A stretch of 21,716 bases of DNA from a virus: IMG/VR virus record IMGVR_UViG_3300027747_001079, positions 1-21,716 of that record; one strand, 5' to 3'. Below are positions 10,120 to 17,026 of the stretch, piece by piece. The translations under genes and the position numbers were made by a program. The notes beneath the pieces are model-generated. The model did not search any database. It was not told the origin of the DNA and saw only the letters and a program-made list of their open reading frames with translations. Numbering within the stretch: position 1 is the first letter of the stretch; each line of letters starts with the position of its first letter.

Positions 10120-10826
10120 TGGGAAATTTAAATTATGCAGTATACCGTCGTAATTATACGGGTGAATCAGTAACATATGTTGAAAATGAACAAATGAAAA
10201 GTGTGTTTGTTAATCCACGTGATTTGCCATATGATATGTCTGTTAAATCTGCGGTTGTTTTGGGAAATGGTATTAGTCGTCTTGCGCCAGATATACAAAT
10301 GATTTTAAACCAAAATAACAAACGTGTTTCAGAAGGTTACAAATTTACCTATGCTTGCAATGCAGCGTGGAAAGATACCTCTGCTGATTATTATGTTATA
10401 AAAAATAATATTTTCTTTTCTGAAATTCCAGTAGACAAATATAATAAACTTTTTACATCAAATAATCATTGGCACGTTTATCCTGATACAAATTTGCTAC
10501 CGTATTCTTATCATTTTGATAGTGGTTCTTCGGCTGCATATCTTGCAGCATTTGATGGTGCTCAAAAAATATTCTTATTTGGATTCGATGGTTGCGATGG
10601 TGAATTTTATAATAATGTTTATGAGCATAGTTTAGGCTATGAACACGATGTTGGTTTGAATGAGTACAATTATTCATATCTCTATAATGTTGTTAGAGTT
10701 TATAATGGTACACAATTTTATCGTGTAAGAAACCATCATACCACCGATTTATCCCCATCACTAAAAGATTTGCCAAATTATCAGGAAATATCAGTTCGTG
10801 ATGCTGTGTTACTTGGTGATTTTTAA
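10119..10826 (+). CDS. Rossmann-like protein of MptE/DUF115 type in tail module (235 aa)
   Basis: Translationally coupled to the preceding fibre gene (TAATG). After about 45 residues comes a beta strand and glycine loop, SAVVLGNGISR, then YACNAAWKDTSADYYV. Later there is a small-residue helix and strand, DSGSSAAYLAAFDGAQKIFLFGFDG, followed by NNVYEHSLGY. This layout (G-N-G loop, S-G/S-x-x-A helix, strand ending G-F/I-D) is shared by MptE/DUF115-like proteins and some sialyltransferase-fold glycosyltransferases. Proteins of this type are frequent beside tail genes of marine T4-like phages. A role in modifying or assembling the fibres, or in sugar-nucleotide chemistry, is an inference. Its 3' end overlaps the convergent Nudix gene by 18 bases. 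Confidence 0.6.
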   Translation: MGNLNYAVYRRNYTGESVTYVENEQMKSVFVNPRDLPYDMSVKSAVVLGNGISRLAPDIQMILNQNNKRVSEGYKFTYACNAAWKDTSADYYVIKNNIFFSEIPVDKYNKLFTSNNHWHVYPDTNLLPYSYHFDSGSSAAYLAAFDGAQKIFLFGFDGCDGEFYNNVYEHSLGYEHDVGLNEYNYSYLYNVVRVYNGTQFYRVRNHHTTDLSPSLKDLPNYQEISVRDAVLLGDF

Positions 10827-11249
10827 TAATTGTTGAATAGTTTTTAATTTTTCACGAATAACTTTATTATTAAGACTATTATATAAACCAGGATGCAGCG
10901 GTTTAGGTGTATTGCTTAGATCACACCATGCATAACCTTTGTGTTCGCTGCTTAATTCTGGTAAAAATTCATTCTTAACCAACACAACAAATGTATGATA
11001 ATTAAAATGTCCATCGGGTGAAGAAAACAATTCCAGTGGAATTACTTTTTGAATATGCGGAACAAATCCAATTTCTTCACTTGTTTCTCGCTCCAACCCT
11101 TCGTATAGGGTTTCGTTGCCTTCGGTTTGTCCGCCTACTAATCCCCATGTATCGCTGTAGGTATCTTGATCTCGTAATAAGAATAAAGCACGACCACTTT
11201 TAACTGCTATAAAAAGTGCGCCAACTGCGGTTAGATCACGATTGACCAT
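10809..11249 (-). CDS. Nudix hydrolase (146 aa)
   Basis: A complete Nudix box is present, counted from the chosen start: G40, E46, then R54-E-T-S-E58-E59-I-G61-F62 (pattern Gx5Ex7REUxEExGU with T at the first U). Strand ALFLLRD and the segment WGLVGGQTEG precede it. Nudix enzymes hydrolyse nucleoside diphosphates linked to another moiety; the substrate is not readable. I chose the ATG at 11249 because AAGAGGG lies 4-10 bases before it; a longer frame from 11303 would overlap the upstream gene by 73 bases without such a site. The chosen start still lies 19 bases inside the 3' end of the gp15-like gene, so it is probably translationally coupled to it. The 3' end overlaps the convergent plus-strand gene. 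Confidence 0.85.
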   Translation of the reverse strand: MVNRDLTAVGALFIAVKSGRALFLLRDQDTYSDTWGLVGGQTEGNETLYEGLERETSEEIGFVPHIQKVIPLELFSSPDGHFNYHTFVVLVKNEFLPELSSEHKGYAWCDLSNTPKPLHPGLYNSLNNKVIREKLKTIQQLLKITK

Positions 11250-12619
11250 AGACCCTCTTGATACAAACCTTCCCAACTTTTTTGCCATTGATTTACATTC
11301 CATGCATATTGAATATTCGAAAAAGTATTTGTTACATAACTAGAATTACTATTAGCAGTAGGATGGTATGCTACATACCAAGCACTACCATTATATTGTA
11401 TAATGTCATTTGGTTGTGCAACCGTGATACTACTGTTTGCATTTTGCCATGCTGCTGCGCCATTTCCATTACTAGCGCCGCCTAATGCATTAACAAGCAA
11501 ATAACGTTGTCCAGTACTTGCTGCTGGCAATCCAATACCAGGTCCATTCGATTGTGGGTCAACAATTGCATTAATACTTGGTAGTATATTTGTTGGTATT
11601 GTTGCAGGATCAACTGTAAATTTTAAATTAGCAGCATTGGTTGGATCATATGCTACAGTTCCTGTAACAAGTCTATCTGTTCTTGTATCTGTCAAATATA
11701 ACATACTATAATTGTTTGCAATATTACCAAATAAACTAATAACAGGTGCCCAGGGAATCGCATTTCCCTTAGTAGTAGGTATTGCAAAATTGGTATTATT
11801 AATCTCTGGTCCACCATGTGGAAACAAAGTTACGTTGCCATTGTTAACAACTGCTTGATATCCTGTTGGAGTAAAATATTGACGATTTCCAAGTCTATTT
11901 GTTGCTTCTATAAGTGCTGTGCTTGGGCTACCATTTGCATCATAAATGTTACTAACAACACTTTGCACAATACCAAGACGAAGTAATTTTGCTGGCGTAC
12001 TTAACCATATAGGCATCTCAAATGTTAGGGTAGCAACATCTATAGGATCATCTGCGCCAACAGGAATATCACGAGTAGTCCAATTTGTTTGGGTTAATAA
12101 AACATAACTTAAACTTGTCCAATCAAGATAATTGTCTGTATTTTGTATTTCCATATCTGGATTAAACTGACAACAAATTTGTTCCCATAGCTGTAATTTT
12201 TGATCAAAGTTACTTGTCCATAGTTCCATGACAACTGTAAGTTTATACGGTGCTGGCATTAATCTTTTGACACTAAAATTTTGCCCTTGATTAACACTAC
12301 TGTTTCCTGTCAGTGGGTCAACTGCACGTGTGCGAACACTTTTATTATCAACATATTTTGGTTCTTGCATGCGTCCACGGTCATAATCTACTGCCTTAAT
12401 ATAAACAACTATCATAGGCACATTATTAATACCATTGTCGCTGTTTTGCTTTAATATATTACTGACTTGACGATTGGTATCGGCATAACGAACAGGTACA
12501 CGATAAAGAACACTGTTGCCATTTACATCTTTGCCATATTCTACATATGTTTCATTAAAGATACGCACGAACTGTGACATAAATCTGCGTATTTGTTTAT
12601 CGTAGAAATACTGACCCAC
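11231..12619 (-). CDS. 15: T4 gp15-like tail sheath stabiliser/completion protein (462 aa)
   Basis: The N-terminus (MGQYFYDKQIRRFMSQFVR, then VLYRVPVRYADTNRQVSNIL) and the segment PAPYKLTVVMELWTSN with the following QLWEQICCQFNPD match what I recall of the T4 gp15 family, which caps the tail tube and sheath and joins tail to neck. The gene follows the gp14-like gene by 4 bases, the T4 order. The protein is much longer than T4 gp15 (about 270 residues). The extra part, from about residue 270, includes GPGIGLPAASTGQRYLLVNA and NDIIQYNGSAWYV, a module often appended to structural proteins of cyanophage-like T4 phages. The start is GTG, with AGGA eight bases upstream inside the last codons of the gp14-like gene. 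Confidence 0.75.
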   Translation of the reverse strand: MGQYFYDKQIRRFMSQFVRIFNETYVEYGKDVNGNSVLYRVPVRYADTNRQVSNILKQNSDNGINNVPMIVVYIKAVDYDRGRMQEPKYVDNKSVRTRAVDPLTGNSSVNQGQNFSVKRLMPAPYKLTVVMELWTSNFDQKLQLWEQICCQFNPDMEIQNTDNYLDWTSLSYVLLTQTNWTTRDIPVGADDPIDVATLTFEMPIWLSTPAKLLRLGIVQSVVSNIYDANGSPSTALIEATNRLGNRQYFTPTGYQAVVNNGNVTLFPHGGPEINNTNFAIPTTKGNAIPWAPVISLFGNIANNYSMLYLTDTRTDRLVTGTVAYDPTNAANLKFTVDPATIPTNILPSINAIVDPQSNGPGIGLPAASTGQRYLLVNALGGASNGNGAAAWQNANSSITVAQPNDIIQYNGSAWYVAYHPTANSNSSYVTNTFSNIQYAWNVNQWQKSWEGLYQEGLWSIVI

Positions 12620-12623
12620 TGCT

Positions 12624-13706
12624 TTATCCTAACTTATCTGGTTGTATACGTAACAAGTTACTTAGTGTTTGATTACTTGGTACAGAATAACCGTTCGCAA
12701 GTGGCGTATTTGCTTTATTATTAATGAATGTTCCAAGTTGAGTATTTGTAGTATTGCCATTAATGTTAGCACGTTGAACATCTTGTATTGCTAACCAAGT
12801 TGTGCCATCATATCTAAACAATCTGCTAGGCACATAATCTGTACGCAAAACATATTGACCTTGCGTTGGGCTTGCTGGAAAAGCACGATCAACTGTAACA
12901 GGCAATCCATTTGGTGGAACACCATCGCCAGTTAAGTAACCATTAATTACAGTAACAGGTGAAATGCCATCTTGGGTTGGTAAAATATACAAACTATTTG
13001 TGCTGTATCCACTGGTTGGAACATCACTGTTTGCTTGTGCAACTACTGCATCATTAATTTGTAAATTACGATTGTAAGAACTTAATAGATCACGCAGCGT
13101 ACTATTAGTATTTGGACCAGCGGCTTCATCAAGAATATCCTTGTATTCTTGTCCATCTACCATTGGAACAACTTTACAACGCCATAGATGACTCCACCAA
13201 GTTTGACTATAGCCTTCACTTGCACGAGTTGCTTCTTGTACAACATAAAATTTCTTTAATGCAACGGGCAGTGTTTCATCAAGTGGATAATAATCACGAA
13301 GATGCGGTAATTCAAATACATCACCTGGCATAATCTTTCGACCAAGACGTTGCACCATATCATTAGAATGGAAAGTTATATACAGTGTGTCATTCGTCAA
13401 CATTAATCCAAATTGACTCAAATTAAAATCATTGTCTTGAATTGTATAGTGACCACGCAACGCATAAACATTCTTATCATAAGAACGGTCACGATTTTCT
13501 AAGAACAGCACATCCTGAATATTTTGTTCACTTTGTGTTGCATATTGTGGCTGTGTTAAATCTGTTGTTGGTCCCTGATCTTTTGGACCAAGATATTTGT
13601 GAACGTTTATGCCAACGCAACTTATAGTAAAGATTTCGCTTATTCTGCGATCTTGCCATTTATAATCGTTGGTATGATTTTCTCTGTATAAACTTAAACG
13701 TGGCAT
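12624..13706 (-). CDS. 14: T4 gp14-like neck protein (360 aa)
   Basis: The sequence has features I associate with cyanophage-type gp14 neck proteins: YKWQDRRISEIFTI, VHKYLGPKDQGP, IQDVLFLENRDRSYD, LSQFGLMLTNDTLYITF, MPGDVFELPHLRDYYPLDE and WWSHLWRCKVVPMVDGQEY. Gp14 completes the neck between the portal and the tail. The C-terminal part (about 240-360) is an extension with SPTQGQYVLRTDYVPSRLFRYDG, resembling the add-on module of the gp15-like protein. A late promoter motif CATAAATA lies at 13722-13729, so the predicted mRNA starts about 10 bases before the ATG, with a partial AGGA site. Assignment is from family memory and gene order; gp13 is not beside it here. Confidence 0.72.
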   Translation of the reverse strand: MPRLSLYRENHTNDYKWQDRRISEIFTISCVGINVHKYLGPKDQGPTTDLTQPQYATQSEQNIQDVLFLENRDRSYDKNVYALRGHYTIQDNDFNLSQFGLMLTNDTLYITFHSNDMVQRLGRKIMPGDVFELPHLRDYYPLDETLPVALKKFYVVQEATRASEGYSQTWWSHLWRCKVVPMVDGQEYKDILDEAAGPNTNSTLRDLLSSYNRNLQINDAVVAQANSDVPTSGYSTNSLYILPTQDGISPVTVINGYLTGDGVPPNGLPVTVDRAFPASPTQGQYVLRTDYVPSRLFRYDGTTWLAIQDVQRANINGNTTNTQLGTFINNKANTPLANGYSVPSNQTLSNLLRIQPDKLG

Positions 13707-13721
13707 AATTTATTCCTGTAA

Positions 13722-13729
13722 TATTTATG
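13722..13729 (-). promoter_or_regulatory. Late promoter motif CATAAATA for gp14/gp15/Nudix
   Basis: Read on the minus strand this is a perfect NATAAATA, the late promoter core of T4-like phages. With a start six bases after the motif, transcription would begin near 13716, giving a leader of about 10 bases to the gp14-like ATG. Confidence 0.7.
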
Positions 13730-13772
13730 GGAATTAAACTATTAGTTTTTTAACCAAGAAAGAAATGGGTCT

Positions 13773-14063
13773 TTAATTTTTCTTAAAACGCATCATAAAA
13801 ATATTTACGTCACTGCTGCTACTAAAAAGCAACGACCAATATGGATCGCCGCTGTTAAATCTAAAATTTAATGAGTATTCATTTAAGAAACATTCATCAC
13901 ACCATTGCTTTAGTGGTTGTTGTATTGTTTCTTTTAAAAAATCTGTGCTTAGTGGTGGGTAAAACGCTAGTCCAAAGATATCAGGATATATTTTAACTAG
14001 GTATTTGTCTGGTGCAAGAGAGGTAACGCCACCTACTTCTATGTCATCTATTGTTGGATTCAT
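13773..14063 (-). CDS. Small hypothetical protein (96 aa)
   Basis: Not recognised. It is an acidic/aromatic soluble protein starting MNPTIDDIEVGG with no membrane segment or signal peptide. Internal features are a KYLVKIYPDIFGLAFYPPL strand-rich stretch and WCDECF with two cysteines. The start lies in an ATGA overlap with the stop of the 53-aa gene upstream, indicating translational coupling and supporting that both are real. It sits just before the neck gene, so a virion assembly role is possible, but nothing in the sequence proves it. Confidence 0.6.
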   Translation of the reverse strand: MNPTIDDIEVGGVTSLAPDKYLVKIYPDIFGLAFYPPLSTDFLKETIQQPLKQWCDECFLNEYSLNFRFNSGDPYWSLLFSSSSDVNIFMMRFKKN

Positions 14064-14221
14064 TTATGAACTTTGCGTATCTCATCGATACGCTGTGTCA
14101 TATACTCTATAATAGTAAGTCTCTTGTCATCAGGCATATCATATGTCATAGTTTTTAATTCGTTGTTGATTATATATGTAAAAGCAAACTCAATCATTTT
14201 TGCAATTGAATAATTTAACAT
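14060..14221 (-). CDS. Small hypothetical protein (53 aa)
   Basis: Frame ATG at 14221 to TGA at 14060-14062, beginning MLNYSIAKMIEFAFTYIINN and ending in a charged helix with ERIDE-like composition (QRIDEIRKVHK). The stop overlaps the next ATG as ATGA. There is no Shine-Dalgarno sequence; instead a perfect late motif AATAAATA ends six bases upstream of the ATG, so the predicted start of transcription is the A of the ATG (possible leaderless mRNA). Function unknown; probably an amphipathic helical protein. An internal ATG at 14197 is an alternative start. Confidence 0.55.
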   Translation of the reverse strand: MLNYSIAKMIEFAFTYIINNELKTMTYDMPDDKRLTIIEYMTQRIDEIRKVHK

Positions 14222-14226
14222 AATAA

Positions 14227-14234
14227 TATTTATT
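14227..14234 (-). promoter_or_regulatory. Late promoter motif AATAAATA, leaderless spacing
   Basis: Perfect NATAAATA on the minus strand with five bases between the motif and the ATG at 14221. The local sequence is very AT-rich, so a chance match is possible, but the spacing equals that at the homing endonuclease gene. Confidence 0.5.
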
Positions 14235-14272
14235 TTACTTCAATCTGCATTAATAATTTTTTTCAAATGCAT

Positions 14273-15493
14273 TTAATTAAATTTACAATAAATTTTACTT
14301 AAAAATTGAATCATCTTTAAACTAGTTAATGTATTTGTTTCAATTTCATCTTCTTTTAGTAATTTTGTTAACCAATTTACTCCGTTTTGATTGTGATTAA
14401 TATTATCGGGAATTACAAAAATATCTGGATTTAAGTTTGATTTTTTAAAAGATTTTTTGCTATAAGTATCACCATCAAAATTTCCCTGTTGAGTTATAAA
14501 TCCATCATATTTTTTACCAACATTTCGATAGATCATCTCACGAGCAACTCTTGCATCCATTATATCTTCTAATGACACCGTTGATATATCTATTCTTCTA
14601 CAAATTCTTGTATCAATTCCAAAAGGATTATAAAATTTTCCATGAATATCAGAAACGGCATGGTTAGAACGAAGGTTATAATTTTTAAGTGGAATAAATT
14701 TTTTAGTTGTATCATATTTTAAAAAATTATTCATATATAATTTTTTATTTTGAATTAAAATATCAAATATTTTCTTGTTGTTTTCATCGTGTAACATTAA
14801 TTGATCAAACCATAAAGTGTCATGTAATAGAGTTTTATCACCTTGATGGCCTCCGATAACAGTATAATTTGGAAATTTATGCATAATAGTTGCTAGACCA
14901 TATAATTTCAATTCTGTAAAATTTTCATAATTGACACATCGTACCCAATCATAATCTGTGATATTAAATCTGATAAAGTTATCTTTGATGTAAGATTGTA
15001 TTTCTTTCAAAACATCAAATTTATATGTATTATTGCGTATTAAATCTGGATGCTGATCTACAAAATAATTTTCATAATTAACTAATAAAATTTTATCCAA
15101 TGCACCAATTAATTCAACAAAACTTAACAAAACTAAACTATCAATTCCACCACTAAATGAAATAATTATTTTTTCATAATGTTTAAGAATATCTTGAATA
15201 TGATTTTTCAATAAATTATAATATATATCAATATATTTTGATAGGGTTAAGTCTTGGGGTAACTCAGATATATTGTTTGTAAAATCATAATGATTGTTGG
15301 GTATTGTATAATTCTTATATAAACAACCATCTGCAGAGTTGTTGCTCAAAAAAGGAAAACAACTTGGACTATAATATATTTTTTCGTTAATTGGTTCATG
15401 AATAAGTTTTTGGAAATTTAATAAATTTCCATTCATGTCTAAAAACAGTGTATTTTCAACTTTATCAGTATCTTTGTTATAAATTTCTTGCAT
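14273..15493 (-). CDS. PP-loop ATP pyrophosphatase, asparagine-synthase-like (406 aa)
   Basis: A PP-loop, SFSGGIDS, at residues 112-119 after strand EKIIISF marks the N-type ATP pyrophosphatase (adenine nucleotide alpha-hydrolase) superfamily, which activates a carboxyl or similar group by adenylation. A second glycine-rich segment, GGHQGDKT (214-221), sits where asparagine synthases carry their GxGxDE-type loop. The first 100 residues show no N-terminal Cys glutaminase domain, so ammonia or another nucleophile would have to come from elsewhere. The gene is more AT-rich and Lys/Asn/Ile-rich than its neighbours, suggesting separate acquisition. It starts seven bases after the tRNA-Gly gene, with no clear ribosome site. 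It could act in amide formation, surface-sugar or peptide modification, or tRNA/base modification; substrate unknown. Confidence 0.65.
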   Translation of the reverse strand: MQEIYNKDTDKVENTLFLDMNGNLLNFQKLIHEPINEKIYYSPSCFPFLSNNSADGCLYKNYTIPNNHYDFTNNISELPQDLTLSKYIDIYYNLLKNHIQDILKHYEKIIISFSGGIDSLVLLSFVELIGALDKILLVNYENYFVDQHPDLIRNNTYKFDVLKEIQSYIKDNFIRFNITDYDWVRCVNYENFTELKLYGLATIMHKFPNYTVIGGHQGDKTLLHDTLWFDQLMLHDENNKKIFDILIQNKKLYMNNFLKYDTTKKFIPLKNYNLRSNHAVSDIHGKFYNPFGIDTRICRRIDISTVSLEDIMDARVAREMIYRNVGKKYDGFITQQGNFDGDTYSKKSFKKSNLNPDIFVIPDNINHNQNGVNWLTKLLKEDEIETNTLTSLKMIQFLSKIYCKFN

Positions 15494-15499
15494 AATATT

Positions 15500-15573
15500 T
15501 GGAGCGGACTAGGGGAATCGAACCCCTCGCTGCAGCTTGGAAGGCTGCGGTATTACCACTATACGAAATCCGC
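15500..15573 (-). tRNA. tRNA-Gly (UCC)
   Basis: Acceptor GCGGATT pairs with AGTCCGC; D stem GTAT/ATAC; anticodon stem GCAGC/GCTGC with loop CTTCCAA; T stem GGGG(T)-type with loop TTCGATT. U73 and an encoded CCA. Regular cloverleaf. Confidence 0.93.
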
Positions 15574-15582
15574 CCTCTCATT

Positions 15583-15693
15583 TTATTTAATTAAACTGTG
15601 GATATCAAAATCAGTTAAAAGCCATTTGACCAAGAGTACGAGCCAAAGGATTCTAACAGATTCGTCTACAAACCGTCTATAAAACTTATACAT
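15583..15693 (-). CDS. Possible 36-aa membrane peptide
   Basis: A short frame, ATG at 15693 to TAA at 15583-15585, encodes a basic N-terminus (MYKFYRRFVDESVR) followed by a hydrophobic stretch, ILWLVLLVKWLL, and a short polar tail. It lies between tRNA-Gly and tRNA-Ser on the same strand. Only a weak purine-rich site (AGAGAAAG) precedes it. Small single-span peptides are common in phage tRNA/early regions, but the frame is short enough to be chance. Confidence 0.35.
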   Translation of the reverse strand: MYKFYRRFVDESVRILWLVLLVKWLLTDFDIHSLIK

Positions 15694-15714
15694 CTTAGTT
15701 TACTTTCTCTATGT

Positions 15715-15804
15715 TGGCGGAAGAGGTGAGATTCGAACTCACGGTAGGTTTTCACCTACGCTAGTTTTCAAGACTAGAGCCATAAACCACTCGGCCACCC
15801 TTCC
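15715..15804 (-). tRNA. tRNA-Ser (UGA)
   Basis: Class II tRNA with a long variable arm (GTAGGT...ACCTAC hairpin). Acceptor GGAAGGG/CTCTTCC, anticodon stem CTAGT/ACTAG with loop CTTGAAA, T loop TTCGAAT, G73, encoded CCA. Confidence 0.95.
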
Positions 15805-15809
15805 AATAA

Positions 15810-15884
15810 TGGTGCTGTTAGAGAGAATCGAACTCCCGATCTATTGATTACTAATCAATTGCCTTACCACTCGGCTATAACAGC
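15810..15884 (-). tRNA. tRNA-Thr (AGU)
   Basis: Acceptor GCTGTTA/TAACAGC, D stem GCC/GGC, anticodon stem ATTGA/TCAAT with loop TTAGTAA, variable AGATC, T stem GGGAG/CTCTC with loop TTCGATT, A73, encoded CCA. The body resembles common tRNA-Thr(UGU), but position 34 is A, which is rare in bacterial and phage tRNA-Thr. It would read ACU, and ACC too if deaminated to inosine. Confidence 0.85.
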
Positions 15885-15886
15885 AT

Positions 15887-15964
15887 TGGTGCCCCGCCCC
15901 CGATTCGAACGGGGAACCTCTTGATTCTAAGTCAAGCACCTCTAACCAGTTGGGCCAGCGGGGC
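15887..15964 (-). tRNA. tRNA with anticodon UAG (Leu by anticodon), short variable loop
   Basis: Acceptor GCCCCGC/GCGGGGC, anticodon stem CTTGA/TCAAG with loop CTTAGAA, T stem CCCCG/CGGGG with loop TTCGAAT, A73, encoded CCA. The anticodon UAG reads CUA (Leu), and A73 fits leucine identity. However, the variable region is only five bases (AGGTT), whereas bacterial tRNA-Leu is class II with a long arm. Confidence 0.8.
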
Positions 15965-15975
15965 ATTATTTTATT

Positions 15976-16004
15976 AATTTACCATAAATAGTTATGCAAG
16001 TCAA
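15976..16004 (-). promoter_or_regulatory. Sigma70-like promoter for tRNA-Leu/Thr/Ser/Gly
   Basis: Minus strand: TTGACT at 16004-15999, 17-base spacer, then TAAATT at 15981-15976 preceded by TGG (extended -10). It points at tRNA-Leu, whose 5' end is at 15964. The spacer contains, on the other strand, the late motif of the plus-strand gene at 16035. Confidence 0.6.
15983..15990 (+). promoter_or_regulatory. Late promoter motif CATAAATA for the 166-aa gene
   Basis: Perfect NATAAATA on the plus strand; predicted start near 15996, giving a leader of about 39 bases with an AAGGA ribosome site six bases before the ATG at 16035. It overlaps the divergent early-type promoter of the tRNA group. Confidence 0.75.
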
Positions 16005-16034
16005 CAACAATCTTATAATTTATAAGGATATTTT

Positions 16035-16535
16035 ATGGCACTCGATCCAAAAAGCGCAGCAAAGTTAGGTGAAGCCTATGGCAAAGGCGTTACAGATGCT
16101 GTATTTGGCATCGTAGATGTTGTTAGAAACGCACCAGCACAGAAAGCAGCAAATAACCAACGTGTTATAAATCAGAATAAAATAACTGAAATTAATAATC
16201 AGATTGTTCGTAGTAACAATGCGCTGCGTGTTCAGGCAATGAAAGAAATTGCTGATGAGCAAGAAGCAATGGCTATGGCACGTATGACACCAGCACAACG
16301 AGCAGCATACAAGCAAAGCAAGATTGATGCTGCTAATGCTGCCAAGAAAGCAGAACGTCGTCGCCAAGAATCACACGATGAAATGGTTCAATATTTTTGG
16401 GCTGCTATGATAGTATTTGTATTCTTGCCACTTGTTGTATGGCTTGGTTTACTGATTTGGGGAATTGCTGATCCTATGGCATATTACTCGCTAAAGAGTT
16501 GGGTTCCTTTATTAAAGACTATCGTAGGACGATAA
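16035..16535 (+). CDS. Small membrane-anchored coiled-coil protein (166 aa)
   Basis: Not recognised by family. Residues about 35-115 are strongly helical and charged (QNKITEINNQIVRSNN, AAKKAERRRQESHDEM) and probably coiled coil. A single hydrophobic span follows at about 120-144 (FWAAMIVFVFLPLVVWLGLLIW), then a short tail with WVPLLKTIVGR. This suggests a bitopic inner-membrane protein, possibly oligomeric. It has its own late promoter and ribosome site and is followed by another late gene, so it is likely made late. A role in virion morphogenesis, lysis or envelope alteration is possible; it lacks a canonical holin layout, having only one span. Confidence 0.75.
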   Translation: MALDPKSAAKLGEAYGKGVTDAVFGIVDVVRNAPAQKAANNQRVINQNKITEINNQIVRSNNALRVQAMKEIADEQEAMAMARMTPAQRAAYKQSKIDAANAAKKAERRRQESHDEMVQYFWAAMIVFVFLPLVVWLGLLIWGIADPMAYYSLKSWVPLLKTIVGR

Positions 16536-16549
16536 TTTAAAAAATTAAT

Positions 16550-16557
16550 AATAAATA
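16550..16557 (+). promoter_or_regulatory. Late promoter motif AATAAATA for the 140-aa gene
   Basis: Perfect NATAAATA between the 166-aa and 140-aa genes. Predicted transcription start near 16563, followed by AAGGA at 16568-16572, nine bases before the ATG. Confidence 0.7.
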
Positions 16558-16581
16558 TTAATAACAAAAGGAATTTATAAA

Positions 16582-17004
16582 ATGGCAGTTATTTCACAAC
16601 CACCAGCACCCGTAAAAGAATGGAATGCACCAGTCGATGCAAGACGACCAGATTTAGGTGGTACATTTGAAAGTGGACTCAAATATGCTTATGATCCTCT
16701 TCCAACAATATATTATGTTGTAGAACAAATAAAAAATAGTGTAACTGGTCAAATTTGGTATGTTGGTAGATCAACAATAAATGTAAACGACGGTTTCATT
16801 CCAACTAATAATTTTTCACTTAACGCTGCAATATCAAAGAATGGCAAAGGCGCAATGGTTAAAACTCAACTTGGTACTTTTGCAACTGCGGGCGATGTTA
16901 CTAATAAGTTAACCAGTATCAATTCAGGTATTGTTAATATTAAAAAAGTTTCAGGTACTGGCGGAACTGTTCCACTTCCTAGTATTATAACCACAAATCT
17001 ATAA
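16582..17004 (+). CDS. Late protein with a GIY-YIG-like, apparently inactive domain (140 aa)
   Basis: Residues about 42-118 read like a GIY-YIG fold: TIYYVVEQIKN, then QIWYVGRST in the YIG position, then LNAAISKNGKG followed by a hydrophobic stretch ending LGTF and DVTNKLTSIN. The same pattern is seen in the true endonuclease at 20921-21547 (MYYTIYKITN, YYIGK, LLKRAIIKYG, LFVF, DMNKKEKELV). The arginine of LLKRAI is Ala here, and the catalytic glutamate of KEKELV has no counterpart, so nuclease activity is unlikely. The N-terminal 40 residues are proline-rich (ISQPPAPVKEW). Late promoter and ribosome site are clear. It may be a domesticated structural or DNA-binding protein. Confidence 0.7.
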   Translation: MAVISQPPAPVKEWNAPVDARRPDLGGTFESGLKYAYDPLPTIYYVVEQIKNSVTGQIWYVGRSTINVNDGFIPTNNFSLNAAISKNGKGAMVKTQLGTFATAGDVTNKLTSINSGIVNIKKVSGTGGTVPLPSIITTNL

Positions 17005-17026
17005 ACTTTTTGTTTATGCACTTAAA

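Noticed and set aside
11250-11303. Longer Nudix protein starting at 11303
   Set aside because: It would overlap the gp15-like gene by 73 bases and lacks a ribosome site, whereas the ATG at 11249 has AAGAGGG just upstream.
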